This document shows positions 1 to 7,674 of a stretch of 36,349 nucleotides of DNA, piece by piece. The translations under genes were made by a program, and so were the position numbers. Under the pieces are notes generated by a model. It was not told the DNA's origin, did not search any database, and saw only the letters and a program-made list of their open reading frames with translations. This DNA comes from Rubrivivax sp. Lineage in GTDB: Bacteria; Pseudomonadota; Gammaproteobacteria; Burkholderiales; Burkholderiaceae_C. How positions within the stretch are numbered: position 1 is the first letter of the stretch; each line of letters opens with the position of its first letter. The stretch is taken from the NCBI GenBank assembly GCA_030653505.1, contig JAURZK010000025.1, positions 1 to 36,349 on the forward strand. Direction: 5' to 3'.

Positions 1-563
1 CGCCAGATCATGGCCTGGTCGGGTTCGATCAGGAAGCCGATGCTCATGACCTGCACGCCGTAGTTCTCCATAGGCTCGATGCTCTTGCCGTCGGCACTCT
101 CGGGGCGGCCGCTGATGCCCATCATCATGGGCTGGCTGGGGCCGTAGATGTCGGCGTCGAGGATGCCCACGCTGGCGCCCTCGGCGGCCAGCGCCAGCGC
201 CAGGTTGACGGTGGTGGTGCTCTTGCCCACGCCGCCCTTGCCCGAGGCCACGGCGATGACGTTCTTGACGCGCGGCAGCAGCTGCACGCCGCGCTGCACG
301 GCGTGGCTGACGATGCGCGTGGTGAGCTCGACGCTGACGTTCTGCACGCCGGCCACACTGCGCGCCGCCGCAATCAGCGCCTTGCGCAGCGCCGGGTGCT
401 GGCTCTTGCCGGGGTAGCCCAGCTCGACGCCGAAGGCCACGTCGCCGCCTTCGATGCGCAGGTTCTTCAGCGCCTTGGTGCTGACGAAGTCCTTGCCGGT
501 GTTGGGGTCGGTGACGGTTTTCAGCGCGTCGAGCAGCGCGCTTTCGGTGACGGAGGTGGGCAT
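1..563 (-). CDS. mrp: Mrp/ApbC iron-sulfur cluster carrier ATPase (3' part beyond left edge)
   Basis: This is the N-terminal 187 residues of an Mrp/ApbC P-loop ATPase, a family that holds Fe-S clusters and hands them to target proteins in the cytosol. It begins with ATG at 563 (MPTSVTESALL). Residues 1-80 or so form a MIP18/DUF59-type domain (DPNTGKDFVS, LELGYP-like segment). A deviant Walker A motif follows (SGKGGVGKST, near residue 108), then the DADIYGPSQP Walker A'-like segment typical of the family. Full-length members have about 360 residues, so roughly half, including the usual C-terminal CxxC, lies outside the window. Its place next to metG is a known proteobacterial arrangement. Identity is very likely; the missing half cannot be judged. 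Confidence 0.95.
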   Translation of the reverse strand, partial: MPTSVTESALLDALKTVTDPNTGKDFVSTKALKNLRIEGGDVAFGVELGYPGKSQHPALRKALIAAARSVAGVQNVSVELTTRIVSHAVQRGVQLLPRVKNVIAVASGKGGVGKSTTTVNLALALAAEGASVGILDADIYGPSQPMMMGISGRPESADGKSIEPMENYGVQVMSIGFLIEPDQAMIW

Positions 564-633
564 GGCAGCAGGGATTCCGGGGACAGGAGGGGCGGAAGTC
601 TAGCCGGTGCACCCGGCCGGGACGCCGACAAGG

Positions 634-1163
634 TCAGTCGACCCGCCGCACCCGTGGCACGCGGTTGGCGCCTTCGATGTCCATCACGAAGCCGCCCAGG
701 ACGGCGCGGCGCACCGTGACCTCGGGGTCCTTCAGCCAGTAGACGCCGCTGCTGTCGTCAGCCACCTGCCACACCTGCCCGTTGGCCAGGGTGAAGCGTG
801 TGCGCGCGGGCCCCAGCCCTCGAAGGGGCCGGGAATGCGGCTGGTGACGGCACTGGGCTCGTCCTGGCGCGGCTTGCCGAAGGTCTGGCTGGCGGGCGGA
901 ACCGTCACCCCGGTGGCCGGTGCCACCTTGGGCGGCGCGACGCCCGTTGCCACCGCGGGTGCCACGGCAGCGGGCGCTGCCGCGGGCGCAGGCCGCAGAG
1001 GCAGCGCGTCTTAGCAGGCCAGGCGCGCGGTGGTGTCGGCGATGGCACGACAGCGATGCAGGGCCGCGCCGTCGGCCGCAGCGGCGCCGTCGACCACGAA
1101 GGCCAGCAGCGCAGGCCAGGCAGCAGGACGCGGGCGGCGCGGCAGGGGAAAGGGATGTCTCAT
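634..1163 (-). pseudogene. Broken small periplasmic-type protein gene (nonsense codon plus frameshift)
   Basis: Reading from ATG at 1163 gives an N terminus with a possible signal peptide, then the motif CRAIADTTARLAC. The next codon is TAA (plus-strand TTA at 1011-1013) where small periplasmic proteins with this motif normally have Tyr followed by Asp (LACYDALP). Past this stop the same frame continues as credible protein: an Ala/Pro-rich linker, then SRIPGPFEGWGP. At about 805-825 the frame must shift by one base to recover TRFTLANGQVWQV, DDSSGVYWLKDPEV and VRRAVLGGFVMDIEG, ending in TGA at 634-636. A single gene with two lesions explains the whole region. It may be a true pseudogene or two sequencing errors. 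The intact protein would be about 175 residues, exported and of unknown function. I do not assign a named family. Confidence 0.7.
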
Positions 1164-1204
1164 GGGGCGCGGATGATGCCGCCTGGCGCCGCGCCGCGCA
1201 AACC

Positions 1205-1210
1205 TAGAAT
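1205..1210 (+). promoter_or_regulatory. -10-like hexamer TAGAAT directly before metG
   Basis: TAGAAT lies only 6 bases before the metG ATG. A transcript starting at the usual distance from a -10 element would begin at or beside the start codon, and no Shine-Dalgarno sequence is visible. No good -35 box stands 16-18 bases upstream. The same arrangement recurs before several other genes in the window. Confidence 0.45.
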
Positions 1211-1216
1211 CGGGCC

Positions 1217-3259
1217 ATGACCCGCAAGCTCTTCGTCACCACCGCCCTGCCCTACGCCAACGCGGCCTTCCACGTCGGCCACATGATGGAGTACATCCAG
1301 GCCGACACCTGGGTGCGGCTGCAGCGCATGCTGGGCCACGAGGTGCACTTCGTCTGTGCCGACGACGCGCATGGCGCAGCCATCATGATTGCCGCCGAGA
1401 AGGCCGGGCTGACGCCGCAGGCCTTCGTGGCCGGCATCGCGGGTGATCGCCAGAAGTACCTCGACGGCTTCCACATCCACTTCGACAACTGGCACAGCAC
1501 CGACGGCCCCGAGAACCACGCGCTGGCGCGGAACATCTACCTGGCGCTGCGCAGGAACGAGCTGATCGAGGTGCGCGAAGTCGAGCAGTTCTACGACCCG
1601 CAGAAGGGCATGTTCCTGGCCGACCGCTTCATCAAGGGCGAATGCCCGAACTGCGGCGCCCAGGACCAGTACGGCGACAACTGCGAGGTCTGCGGCGCCG
1701 TCTACGCACCCACCGACCTGAAGAACCCGGTCTCGGCCCTGACGGGCGCCACGCCGATCTTGCGCAGTTCCGAGCACTTCTTCTTCAAGCTCAGCGACCC
1801 GCGCTGCGTGGAGTTCCTCGAGGCCTGGACGCAGGACGGCCGCCTGCAGCCCGAGGTGGCCAACAAGGTGCGCGAGTGGTTCAAGCGCGACGATGACGGC
1901 AAGGTGAGCCTGGGCGACTGGGACATCAGCCGCGACGCGCCCTACTTCGGCATCGAGATCCCCGACGCGCCGGGCAAGTACTTCTACGTCTGGCTCGACG
2001 CCCCCGTGGGCTACCTCGCCTCGCTGCAGAACCTGTTTCACCGGCTGGGCATCGACATGGAGGCCTATCTGGCCGACCCGGCGGTGGAACAGGTGCACTT
2101 CATCGGCAAGGACATCGTCACTTTCCACACCCTGTTCTGGCCGGCGATGCTGAAGTTCAGCGGCCGCAAGGTACCCGACCACATCTACGTGCACGGCCAC
2201 CTCACGGTCAGCGGCGCGAAGATGAGCAAGAGCCGCGGCACCGGCATCAGCCCGCTGAAGTACCTGGAACTGGGGCTGAACCCCGAGTGGCTGCGCTACT
2301 ACATCTGCGCCAAGCTCAACGCCCGCGTCGAGGACCTCGACTTCAACCCCGATGATTTTGTTGCCCGCGTCAACAGCGACCTGGTGGGCAAGTACATCAA
2401 CATCGCCAGCCGCGCCGCGGGGTTCCTGCACAAGCGTTTCGCCGGCAAGCTCAGCGCCGACCTGGGTGTCGAGGGCCGCGTGCTGCTCGACGGCCTGCGC
2501 GCGCACAGCGCCACGGTGTGCACGCACCTGGACGAACGCGAGTACGGCAAGGCGCTGCGCGAGGTGATGCTGCTGGCCGACCGTGTGAATGGCTACGTCG
2601 ACCGCCACAAGCCCTGGGAGCTGGCCAGGCAGCCGGGCATGGACGCCGCGCTGCACGACGTTTGCAGCGTCTGCATCGAGGCCTTCCGCGTGCTGACGAT
2701 CTACCTCAAGCCCGTGCTGCCGGCGCTGGCGGCACAGGTCGAGGCCTTCCTGAAGGTGCCGCCCATGCAGTGGGCCGACGCGCAGCGCTCGCTGGGCCAC
2801 CATGTCATCGGCGAGTACAAGCACCTGATGCAGCGTGTCGACCCGAAGCAGCTGGAAGCGCTCTTCGAACCGCCGCCCGCCCCCGCAGCACCTGCACCCG
2901 GTGGCGAGGCACTCGCGCCCGAGATCGGCATCGGCGACTTCACCAAGGTCGATCTGCGCATCGCGAAGATCGTCAAGGCCGAAGCCGTCGAAGGCAGCAC
3001 CAAGCTGCTGCGCCTGACGCTCGACGCCGGCGAAGGGCGGCTGCGCAACGTGTTCAGCGGCATCGCCATGAACGTCGCGCCCGAACAGCTGACTGGCAAG
3101 CTGACGGTAATGGTGGCCAACCTGGCGCCGCGCAAGATGAAGTTCGGCGTCAGCGAAGGCATGGTGCTGGCCGCCAGCCACGCCGACGAGAAGGCCCAGC
3201 CCGGCGTCTTCGTGCTCGAGCCTTTCCCGGGTGCGGTGCCGGGCCTGCGCGTGCGCTGA
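1217..3259 (+). CDS. metG: Methionine--tRNA ligase with C-terminal tRNA-binding domain
   Basis: This cytosolic class I synthetase charges tRNA(Met). It has 680 residues, the long proteobacterial form. The class I HIGH motif reads HVGH at residues 19-22. A zinc knuckle has cysteines at 143, 146, 156 and 159 (CPNC and CEVC), matching E. coli MetRS spacing. The KMSKS motif is intact at 335-339. An anticodon-binding helical domain follows. From about residue 573 ([16 protein letters not shown]) a tRNA-binding OB-fold dimerisation domain runs to the C terminus. The ATG start is fixed by the conserved N terminus ([14 protein letters not shown]). The gene diverges from the mrp side and ends in a strong hairpin. 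All key residues are present, so it should be active. Confidence 0.98.
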   Translation: MTRKLFVTTALPYANAAFHVGHMMEYIQADTWVRLQRMLGHEVHFVCADDAHGAAIMIAAEKAGLTPQAFVAGIAGDRQKYLDGFHIHFDNWHSTDGPENHALARNIYLALRRNELIEVREVEQFYDPQKGMFLADRFIKGECPNCGAQDQYGDNCEVCGAVYAPTDLKNPVSALTGATPILRSSEHFFFKLSDPRCVEFLEAWTQDGRLQPEVANKVREWFKRDDDGKVSLGDWDISRDAPYFGIEIPDAPGKYFYVWLDAPVGYLASLQNLFHRLGIDMEAYLADPAVEQVHFIGKDIVTFHTLFWPAMLKFSGRKVPDHIYVHGHLTVSGAKMSKSRGTGISPLKYLELGLNPEWLRYYICAKLNARVEDLDFNPDDFVARVNSDLVGKYINIASRAAGFLHKRFAGKLSADLGVEGRVLLDGLRAHSATVCTHLDEREYGKALREVMLLADRVNGYVDRHKPWELARQPGMDAALHDVCSVCIEAFRVLTIYLKPVLPALAAQVEAFLKVPPMQWADAQRSLGHHVIGEYKHLMQRVDPKQLEALFEPPPAPAAPAPGGEALAPEIGIGDFTKVDLRIAKIVKAEAVEGSTKLLRLTLDAGEGRLRNVFSGIAMNVAPEQLTGKLTVMVANLAPRKMKFGVSEGMVLAASHADEKAQPGVFVLEPFPGAVPGLRVR

Positions 3260-3298
3260 GCCCGCGCACACAAGCCCGGAAGGGCTTGTGTGGCGGGC
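3260..3298 (+). terminator. Strong hairpin after metG
   Basis: Immediately after the metG stop, an 11-bp perfect stem (CACACAAGCCC with GGGCTTGTGTG) closes a GGAA tetraloop at 3278-3281. It is extended by GCCCGC/GCGGGC (3260-3265 with 3293-3298), with one bulged G at 3266. No T-run follows, so this may be a weak intrinsic terminator or a 3'-end stabilising hairpin. The rest of the gap to 3430 shows nothing I can name. Confidence 0.65.
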
Positions 3299-3430
3299 GT
3301 TGGCCCGAACGCGACTTCACGTGTGAGGGCTGAGACGCCGCAGCACCTCGGGCAAGCACCCCGGGATCACCCTGAGAAAACGCCGGTCTGGCGGCCCACT
3401 GCCGTCAGGCTGGCAACGGCATGCAATGGT

Positions 3431-3436
3431 GACAAT
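3431..3436 (+). promoter_or_regulatory. -10-like hexamer GACAAT before the SulP gene
   Basis: GACAAT ends 8 bases before the ATG at 3445, repeating the close -10/start spacing seen at metG and uvrD. No clear -35 box or ribosome-binding site is visible. Confidence 0.3.
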
Positions 3437-3444
3437 CGCCCACC

Positions 3445-5130
3445 ATGCTCAGCGGCCAGTTGCACCCTTTCCGCCCGCGCCTGCTCGACACGCTGAAGGG
3501 CTACAACAAGCAGCGTTTCCTGGCCGACCTGGGCGCCGGCATCACGGTAGGCATCATTGCGCTGCCGCTGGCGCTGGCCTTCGGCATCGCTTCGGGCGTC
3601 AAGCCCGAGCAGGGGCTGATCACTGCCATCGTCGCCGGCTTCCTCATCAGTGCCCTGGGCGGCAGCCAGGTGCAGATCGGCGGGCCGGCAGGCGCCTTCA
3701 TCGTCATCATCTACGGCATCGTCGAGCGCTACGGTTTCACCAACCTGCTGGTGGCCACGGTGCTGGCCGGCGTGCTGATGTTCCTGCTGGGGCTCTTCAA
3801 GCTGGGTGCGCTCATCCGCTACATCCCGGTGTCCATCGTCATTGGCTTCACCAACGGCATTGCGGTGCTCATCGCGCTGTCGCAACTGCGCGATCTCATG
3901 GGGCTGGACATCGCCAAGATGCCGGGCGAGTTCTTCGCGCAGCTCTCCACCCTGGGCAGCCACATCGGCAGCTTCAACCCCTGGGCCTTTGGCATCGGCG
4001 TGGCCTGCATCGCCGGCCTGGCCTTGTGGCCGCAGCTGTTCTCGCCCGGCAGGCTGCTGCCGCCGCAGGCCTTGCACGCACGGCCGGTGCGCCTGGCCGG
4101 GAAGTTGCCGGCGCCCATCGTCGCGCTGGTCACGCTCACGGCCATCGCCTGGTGGTTCCAACTGCCGGTGGAGACCATAGGCTCGCGCTTCGGTGAATTG
4201 CCGCGCGGCCTGCCCAGCTTCGACCTGCCGCCGGTAAGCTGGGCCACGGCGCAGCAGGTCATCATTCCCACCATCACGATCGCGCTGCTCGGTTCCATCG
4301 AAAGCCTGCTGTGCGCGCGCGTGGCCGACAACATCAGCACCTTCAAGCGCCACGACCCCAACCAGGAACTGATGGCGCAGGGTGTGGCCAACGTCGTAAC
4401 GCCCTTCTTCGGCGGCATACCCGCCACCGGCACCATCGCGCGCACCGTGACCAACGTGCGCGCCGGGGCCGCCAGCCCGGTGTCGGGCATCGTGCATGCG
4501 TTCACGCTGCTGGCCATCCTGCTGGCGGCGGCGCCGCTGGCCAGCCTGGTGCCACTGGCCGCGTTGGCCGGGATCCTGGTCTTCGTGGCCTGGAACATGT
4601 TCGAGGGCCACCAGTTCGCGCGCCTGCGCCGATTCTCGGCCGGCTACCGCACGCTGATGCTGGGCACCTTCGTGCTCACTATCGTCTTCGACCTCACGGT
4701 GGCCGTGCAGGTGGGCCTGGTGCTGAGCTGCGTGTTCTTCATCTGGCGCATGGGCACGCTGTTCAGCGTCAAGCCGCACCTGCCCAGGGACACCACCGAG
4801 CTGCCGCCCGGCGTGGCCGCATTCGACCTCTACGGCTCGCTATTCTTCGGCGCCGTCGGCAAGATCGAGGCCCTGCCCGACGAGCTGCCCGCCGGCACGC
4901 GCGCCGTGGTGCTGGACATGCAGCGCCTGGTGCTGATGGACAGCTCGGGCCTGGACGCGCTGGAACAGATGCACCGCACGCTGCAGCGCCAGGGCATCGC
5001 GCTGGTGCTGGCCAACGTCAACGAGCAGCCGCTGGGCCTGATGCGACGCAGCGGCTTCGAAGCCGTGCTGGGCGCCGACCAGATCGTGCCGACGGTGTCG
5101 GCCGCACTCGACGGGGCTGCTGAGCGCTGA
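3445..5130 (+). CDS. SulP family inorganic anion transporter with STAS domain
   Basis: This 561-residue inner-membrane protein belongs to the SLC26/SulP family, which moves sulfate, bicarbonate, dicarboxylates or other anions. The N-terminal part contains many hydrophobic segments, with the typical early stretch DLGAGITVGIIALPLALAFGIASG and the conserved QIGGPAGAFIV substrate-site region (residues ~75-90). A cytoplasmic STAS domain occupies about residues 450-555 (FDLYGSLFFGAVGKIE...VVLDMQRLVLMDSSGLDAL). Its conserved serine site is S500-S501. The ATG at 3445 gives the standard N terminus. The gene stands alone between the metG hairpin and a converging gene. The substrate cannot be read from sequence; no carbonic anhydrase or sulfate-assimilation gene is adjacent. 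Confidence 0.93.
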   Translation: MLSGQLHPFRPRLLDTLKGYNKQRFLADLGAGITVGIIALPLALAFGIASGVKPEQGLITAIVAGFLISALGGSQVQIGGPAGAFIVIIYGIVERYGFTNLLVATVLAGVLMFLLGLFKLGALIRYIPVSIVIGFTNGIAVLIALSQLRDLMGLDIAKMPGEFFAQLSTLGSHIGSFNPWAFGIGVACIAGLALWPQLFSPGRLLPPQALHARPVRLAGKLPAPIVALVTLTAIAWWFQLPVETIGSRFGELPRGLPSFDLPPVSWATAQQVIIPTITIALLGSIESLLCARVADNISTFKRHDPNQELMAQGVANVVTPFFGGIPATGTIARTVTNVRAGAASPVSGIVHAFTLLAILLAAAPLASLVPLAALAGILVFVAWNMFEGHQFARLRRFSAGYRTLMLGTFVLTIVFDLTVAVQVGLVLSCVFFIWRMGTLFSVKPHLPRDTTELPPGVAAFDLYGSLFFGAVGKIEALPDELPAGTRAVVLDMQRLVLMDSSGLDALEQMHRTLQRQGIALVLANVNEQPLGLMRRSGFEAVLGADQIVPTVSAALDGAAER

Positions 5131-5149
5131 AGGCGCGCGGCGGCGCGGT

Positions 5150-5563
5150 CTACCACTCGATCTGCCAGCGCCAGCCGCAGCCGCGGCAGCACACGCGCAT
5201 TTGCGCCGGCGCACCTTCGTCCGACGCCGTGCCCTCGGTCTCGCGCGGCACGGCCGCCTGCGGCTCCACCACCCAGCGGCCGTAGGCCTGGCACTGCGGG
5301 CAGACGGCCTGGTTGGCGATGTGCTCGGCCCGCGTCAGCAGGAAGAGGTAGCGGCGCAGCGCCCACAGCCCGATGGCGGCGGCCACGAGAACGCAGCTTC
5401 CCATCAGCCAACGCTGGCCATCGGGCTGGGAGAAGGCCTCCATGCCGCCCAGCAGCGTGAGCGCGCTCAGCAGCAGCAGCACCAGGTGCGAATGTCCGAC
5501 GAGCAGTTCGCGCTCGTACCACTTGCGGAAACCCCTGCGCTGTATCGCCTGCGGTATGGCCAT
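5150..5563 (-). CDS. Small two-helix membrane protein with C-terminal zinc-ribbon-like cysteines
   Basis: I do not recognise this 137-residue protein. From ATG at 5563 it shows a basic N terminus, then two hydrophobic helices (about residues 24-41 and 53-68). A soluble tail carries CPQC (near residue 89) and CCRGC (near residue 128). Two CxxC-type knuckles about 35 residues apart suggest a zinc ribbon facing the cytosol, but metal binding is inferred only. It lies 55 bases downstream of the DUF294 regulator on the same strand and may share its transcript. It converges on the SulP gene with a 19-base gap. The coding call rests on the structured protein and the absence of a better frame. Confidence 0.72.
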   Translation of the reverse strand: MAIPQAIQRRGFRKWYERELLVGHSHLVLLLLSALTLLGGMEAFSQPDGQRWLMGSCVLVAAAIGLWALRRYLFLLTRAEHIANQAVCPQCQAYGRWVVEPQAAVPRETEGTASDEGAPAQMRVCCRGCGWRWQIEW

Positions 5564-5618
5564 GCTGCTCGCCCCCGGTGCCGCGCCATGCTAGCGCGGC
5601 ACGGGCGGCAGTGCAGCG

Positions 5619-7511
5619 TCAAGGCCCGTAGTCGAGTTCGATGCGCTGGAGCAGCCGCCGCGCCACGCGCATCGCTTCCTTCAGGATGCTGCGCTCGATG
5701 TCATCGAGCGTGCCGACGTCGATCAGGTTGGGGTTGCCCGCCGGGGGGGCAGCGCCCTCGGACACCTGCGCCTGCAGCCGCAGGCCCTGCAGGACCTCGA
5801 AGGCGCTGACCCAGGCCTCGCCCTCGCGAGCCGCCACGCGCATGCCTGGCGCCGCCGCTTCCAGCCGTGCCCGCGTGCCCAGGACCGGCAGACCCTGGGC
5901 GAGCGCGAAGAGGCGCGCCGCGTCGACGAAGATGGCCGTGCCGTGCAGCTTCAGGTCGAGCCATTCGCGGCCGTCCACCGTCTGCGTCTCGAGCGCGCCG
6001 CGCCAGTTCAGCGGCACGCGGTAGCGCAGCGCGTTGCCGGCCAGCTGCTTCAGGAAGCGCGGCACCTTGGCGGCCTCGCGCGCGGGCATGGCCTGCAGCG
6101 CCTGCGCCAGCGCCGCGTTGCCGCACAGCGGGCGCAGGTCGAAGTAGATGCTGGCCTTGAGCAGGTCTTCCGGCGCGCCGTGTTCGATCCAGTGCGCGAA
6201 GCGCGCGCGCCACTCGCCTTCGGTCAGGCAGCACTCGGGGTTGCTGGCCATCACCTGTCCCTTGCACAGCGGGTAGCCGCAGGCGTCCAGCGCGTCGTTG
6301 ACCTCGCGCGCCAGCGCCAGCCATCGCGGGCGGTCGTTGGCGGGGTCGGGGCTGGCGAACACCAGGCCGTTGTCCTGGTCGGTGGCCACCGTCTGCTCGC
6401 CGCGGCCCTCGGAGCCGAAGGCCAGCCAGCAGGCCTGGCCCATGTCCATGCCGCGGCGTGCGGCCACCATCAGCACCAGGCGCTCGGTGAGCACGTCGTT
6501 GAGGTGGCTGATGAGTTCGGTGGTCTGGCGCGCCTGCACACCCTGGGCGAGCAGGTTGCGCGCGAAGCCGCGGATCTCGCCGGCCAGGTGGCGCAACGCG
6601 TCGACATCCGGCGCAGCACGGATCTGCGTGCTGAGCTGCTTCAGCGAGAGCCGCTGCAGCGCGAACAGGTCGCGCTCGGAGACGATGTTGACCACGCGCC
6701 CCCCTTCCGTCACCGGCAGGTGGCGGATGCCGTGCCGGGCCATCGCCAGCGCCGCATCCTGCAGTGTGTGCTCGGTCGTCAACGTCTGCAAGGGTGTGCT
6801 CATGACCTCGGCGATGGGCGTTTGCAACGGCAGTTGGGGCAAGGTCACGCGGCCCAGGATGTCGTGCCGCGTCAGGATGCCCAGCGGCGACTGCGCGGCG
6901 TCCAGCACCAGCACCGAGCCGACGCGCCTCTCGTGCATCGCCGCCAGCGCCTGCGCCAGCGGCGTGTCCGGGTCGCAGGCCAGCGGCTGCTTGCGCGGCA
7001 GGCTGGACAGGCGGGCGTCGAGCGTGTGCGCCGCGCCACCGTGCTGCAGCGCGCGCTGCGACAGCGCCAGGAAGTCCATCACGCGCCGGTTCAGGAAGTC
7101 GGCAAACGTCGGGCTGGCCGCCGCCAGCCGCTGCACCTCGGCGGCGGGCAGCGCCAGGCACAGGCTGTCTTCGTTGGCGGTGTAGGTGGCGGTGACGGCG
7201 CGTTCGCCAAGCACCGCGCCCACCGGGAACAGGTCGCCCGCGACGTATTCGAAGGGGCCGGCCGTTTCGGCCATGCCATGCCGGCCGGTGATGCTGCCTT
7301 CGCGCACGAACAGCAGCGACTGCACGGGGCCGTCGGCAGGTTGCAGCACCACGTCGCCACGCTTGAACGGCAAGGGCCGAGACGCGTCGATGAACTGCCC
7401 GACCTGCGCCAGCGGCATCGCCGAGAACGGCGCATGCCGTGCCAGCACGGCGCGCAGGTCCGCCGACGTGTCGTGCGCAGTGGCGTTGGTGGGCGTTGGA
7501 GTCTCGGACAT
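5619..7511 (-). CDS. cNMP-binding / CBS-pair / DUF294 nucleotidyltransferase-like regulator
   Basis: This 630-residue soluble multidomain protein starts with ATG at 7511. In order it has a cyclic-nucleotide-binding fold (about residues 25-140, including FKRGDVVLQPADG and an ERAVTATY segment), a tandem CBS pair (about 175-290), and a DUF294 nucleotidyltransferase-like domain. The last carries GSEGRGEQT at 366-374 and DQD at 378-380, resembling the GS...DxD signature of the GlnD-type fold. A C-terminal DUF294_C helical region follows. Such proteins are often encoded with DUF4212/sodium-symporter pairs, as here. The likely role is to sense nucleotides and control the transporter, perhaps by nucleotidylation, but this is inference and the target is unknown. 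A terminator separates it from the symporter, so it probably has its own promoter. Confidence 0.9.
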   Translation of the reverse strand: MSETPTPTNATAHDTSADLRAVLARHAPFSAMPLAQVGQFIDASRPLPFKRGDVVLQPADGPVQSLLFVREGSITGRHGMAETAGPFEYVAGDLFPVGAVLGERAVTATYTANEDSLCLALPAAEVQRLAAASPTFADFLNRRVMDFLALSQRALQHGGAAHTLDARLSSLPRKQPLACDPDTPLAQALAAMHERRVGSVLVLDAAQSPLGILTRHDILGRVTLPQLPLQTPIAEVMSTPLQTLTTEHTLQDAALAMARHGIRHLPVTEGGRVVNIVSERDLFALQRLSLKQLSTQIRAAPDVDALRHLAGEIRGFARNLLAQGVQARQTTELISHLNDVLTERLVLMVAARRGMDMGQACWLAFGSEGRGEQTVATDQDNGLVFASPDPANDRPRWLALAREVNDALDACGYPLCKGQVMASNPECCLTEGEWRARFAHWIEHGAPEDLLKASIYFDLRPLCGNAALAQALQAMPAREAAKVPRFLKQLAGNALRYRVPLNWRGALETQTVDGREWLDLKLHGTAIFVDAARLFALAQGLPVLGTRARLEAAAPGMRVAAREGEAWVSAFEVLQGLRLQAQVSEGAAPPAGNPNLIDVGTLDDIERSILKEAMRVARRLLQRIELDYGP

Positions 7512-7622
7512 GCGGCGCTCTCTCGTGCAAAACCTTGCCGGGCATCTTAGGACCGCGCGACCGGCTCCAGGCGCCCCTGCGCCTGACCTGGATCAATCGC
7601 CCCAACACGCCGTGCGCCCATG

Positions 7623-7654
7623 AAAAAGGGCTGCACCCTTGGCGGGTGCAGCCC
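7623..7654 (-). terminator. Intrinsic terminator after the symporter gene
   Basis: A perfect 11-bp stem (7628-7638 with 7644-7654, GGGCTGCACCC) closes a 5-base loop. On the minus strand it is followed by five T (plus-strand AAAAA at 7623-7627). It lies about 20 bases past the symporter stop and is the best intrinsic terminator in the window. It separates the transporter operon from the DUF294 gene. Confidence 0.88.
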
Positions 7655-7674
7655 TGCGTTCAAAAACCCCCGGG

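Noticed and set aside
1160..3271. A 703-codon open frame on the minus strand across metG
   Set aside because: It is the antisense of a fully conserved metG. Its translation is His/Val/Ala/Gln-rich with no recognisable motif, as expected from GC-rich third positions.
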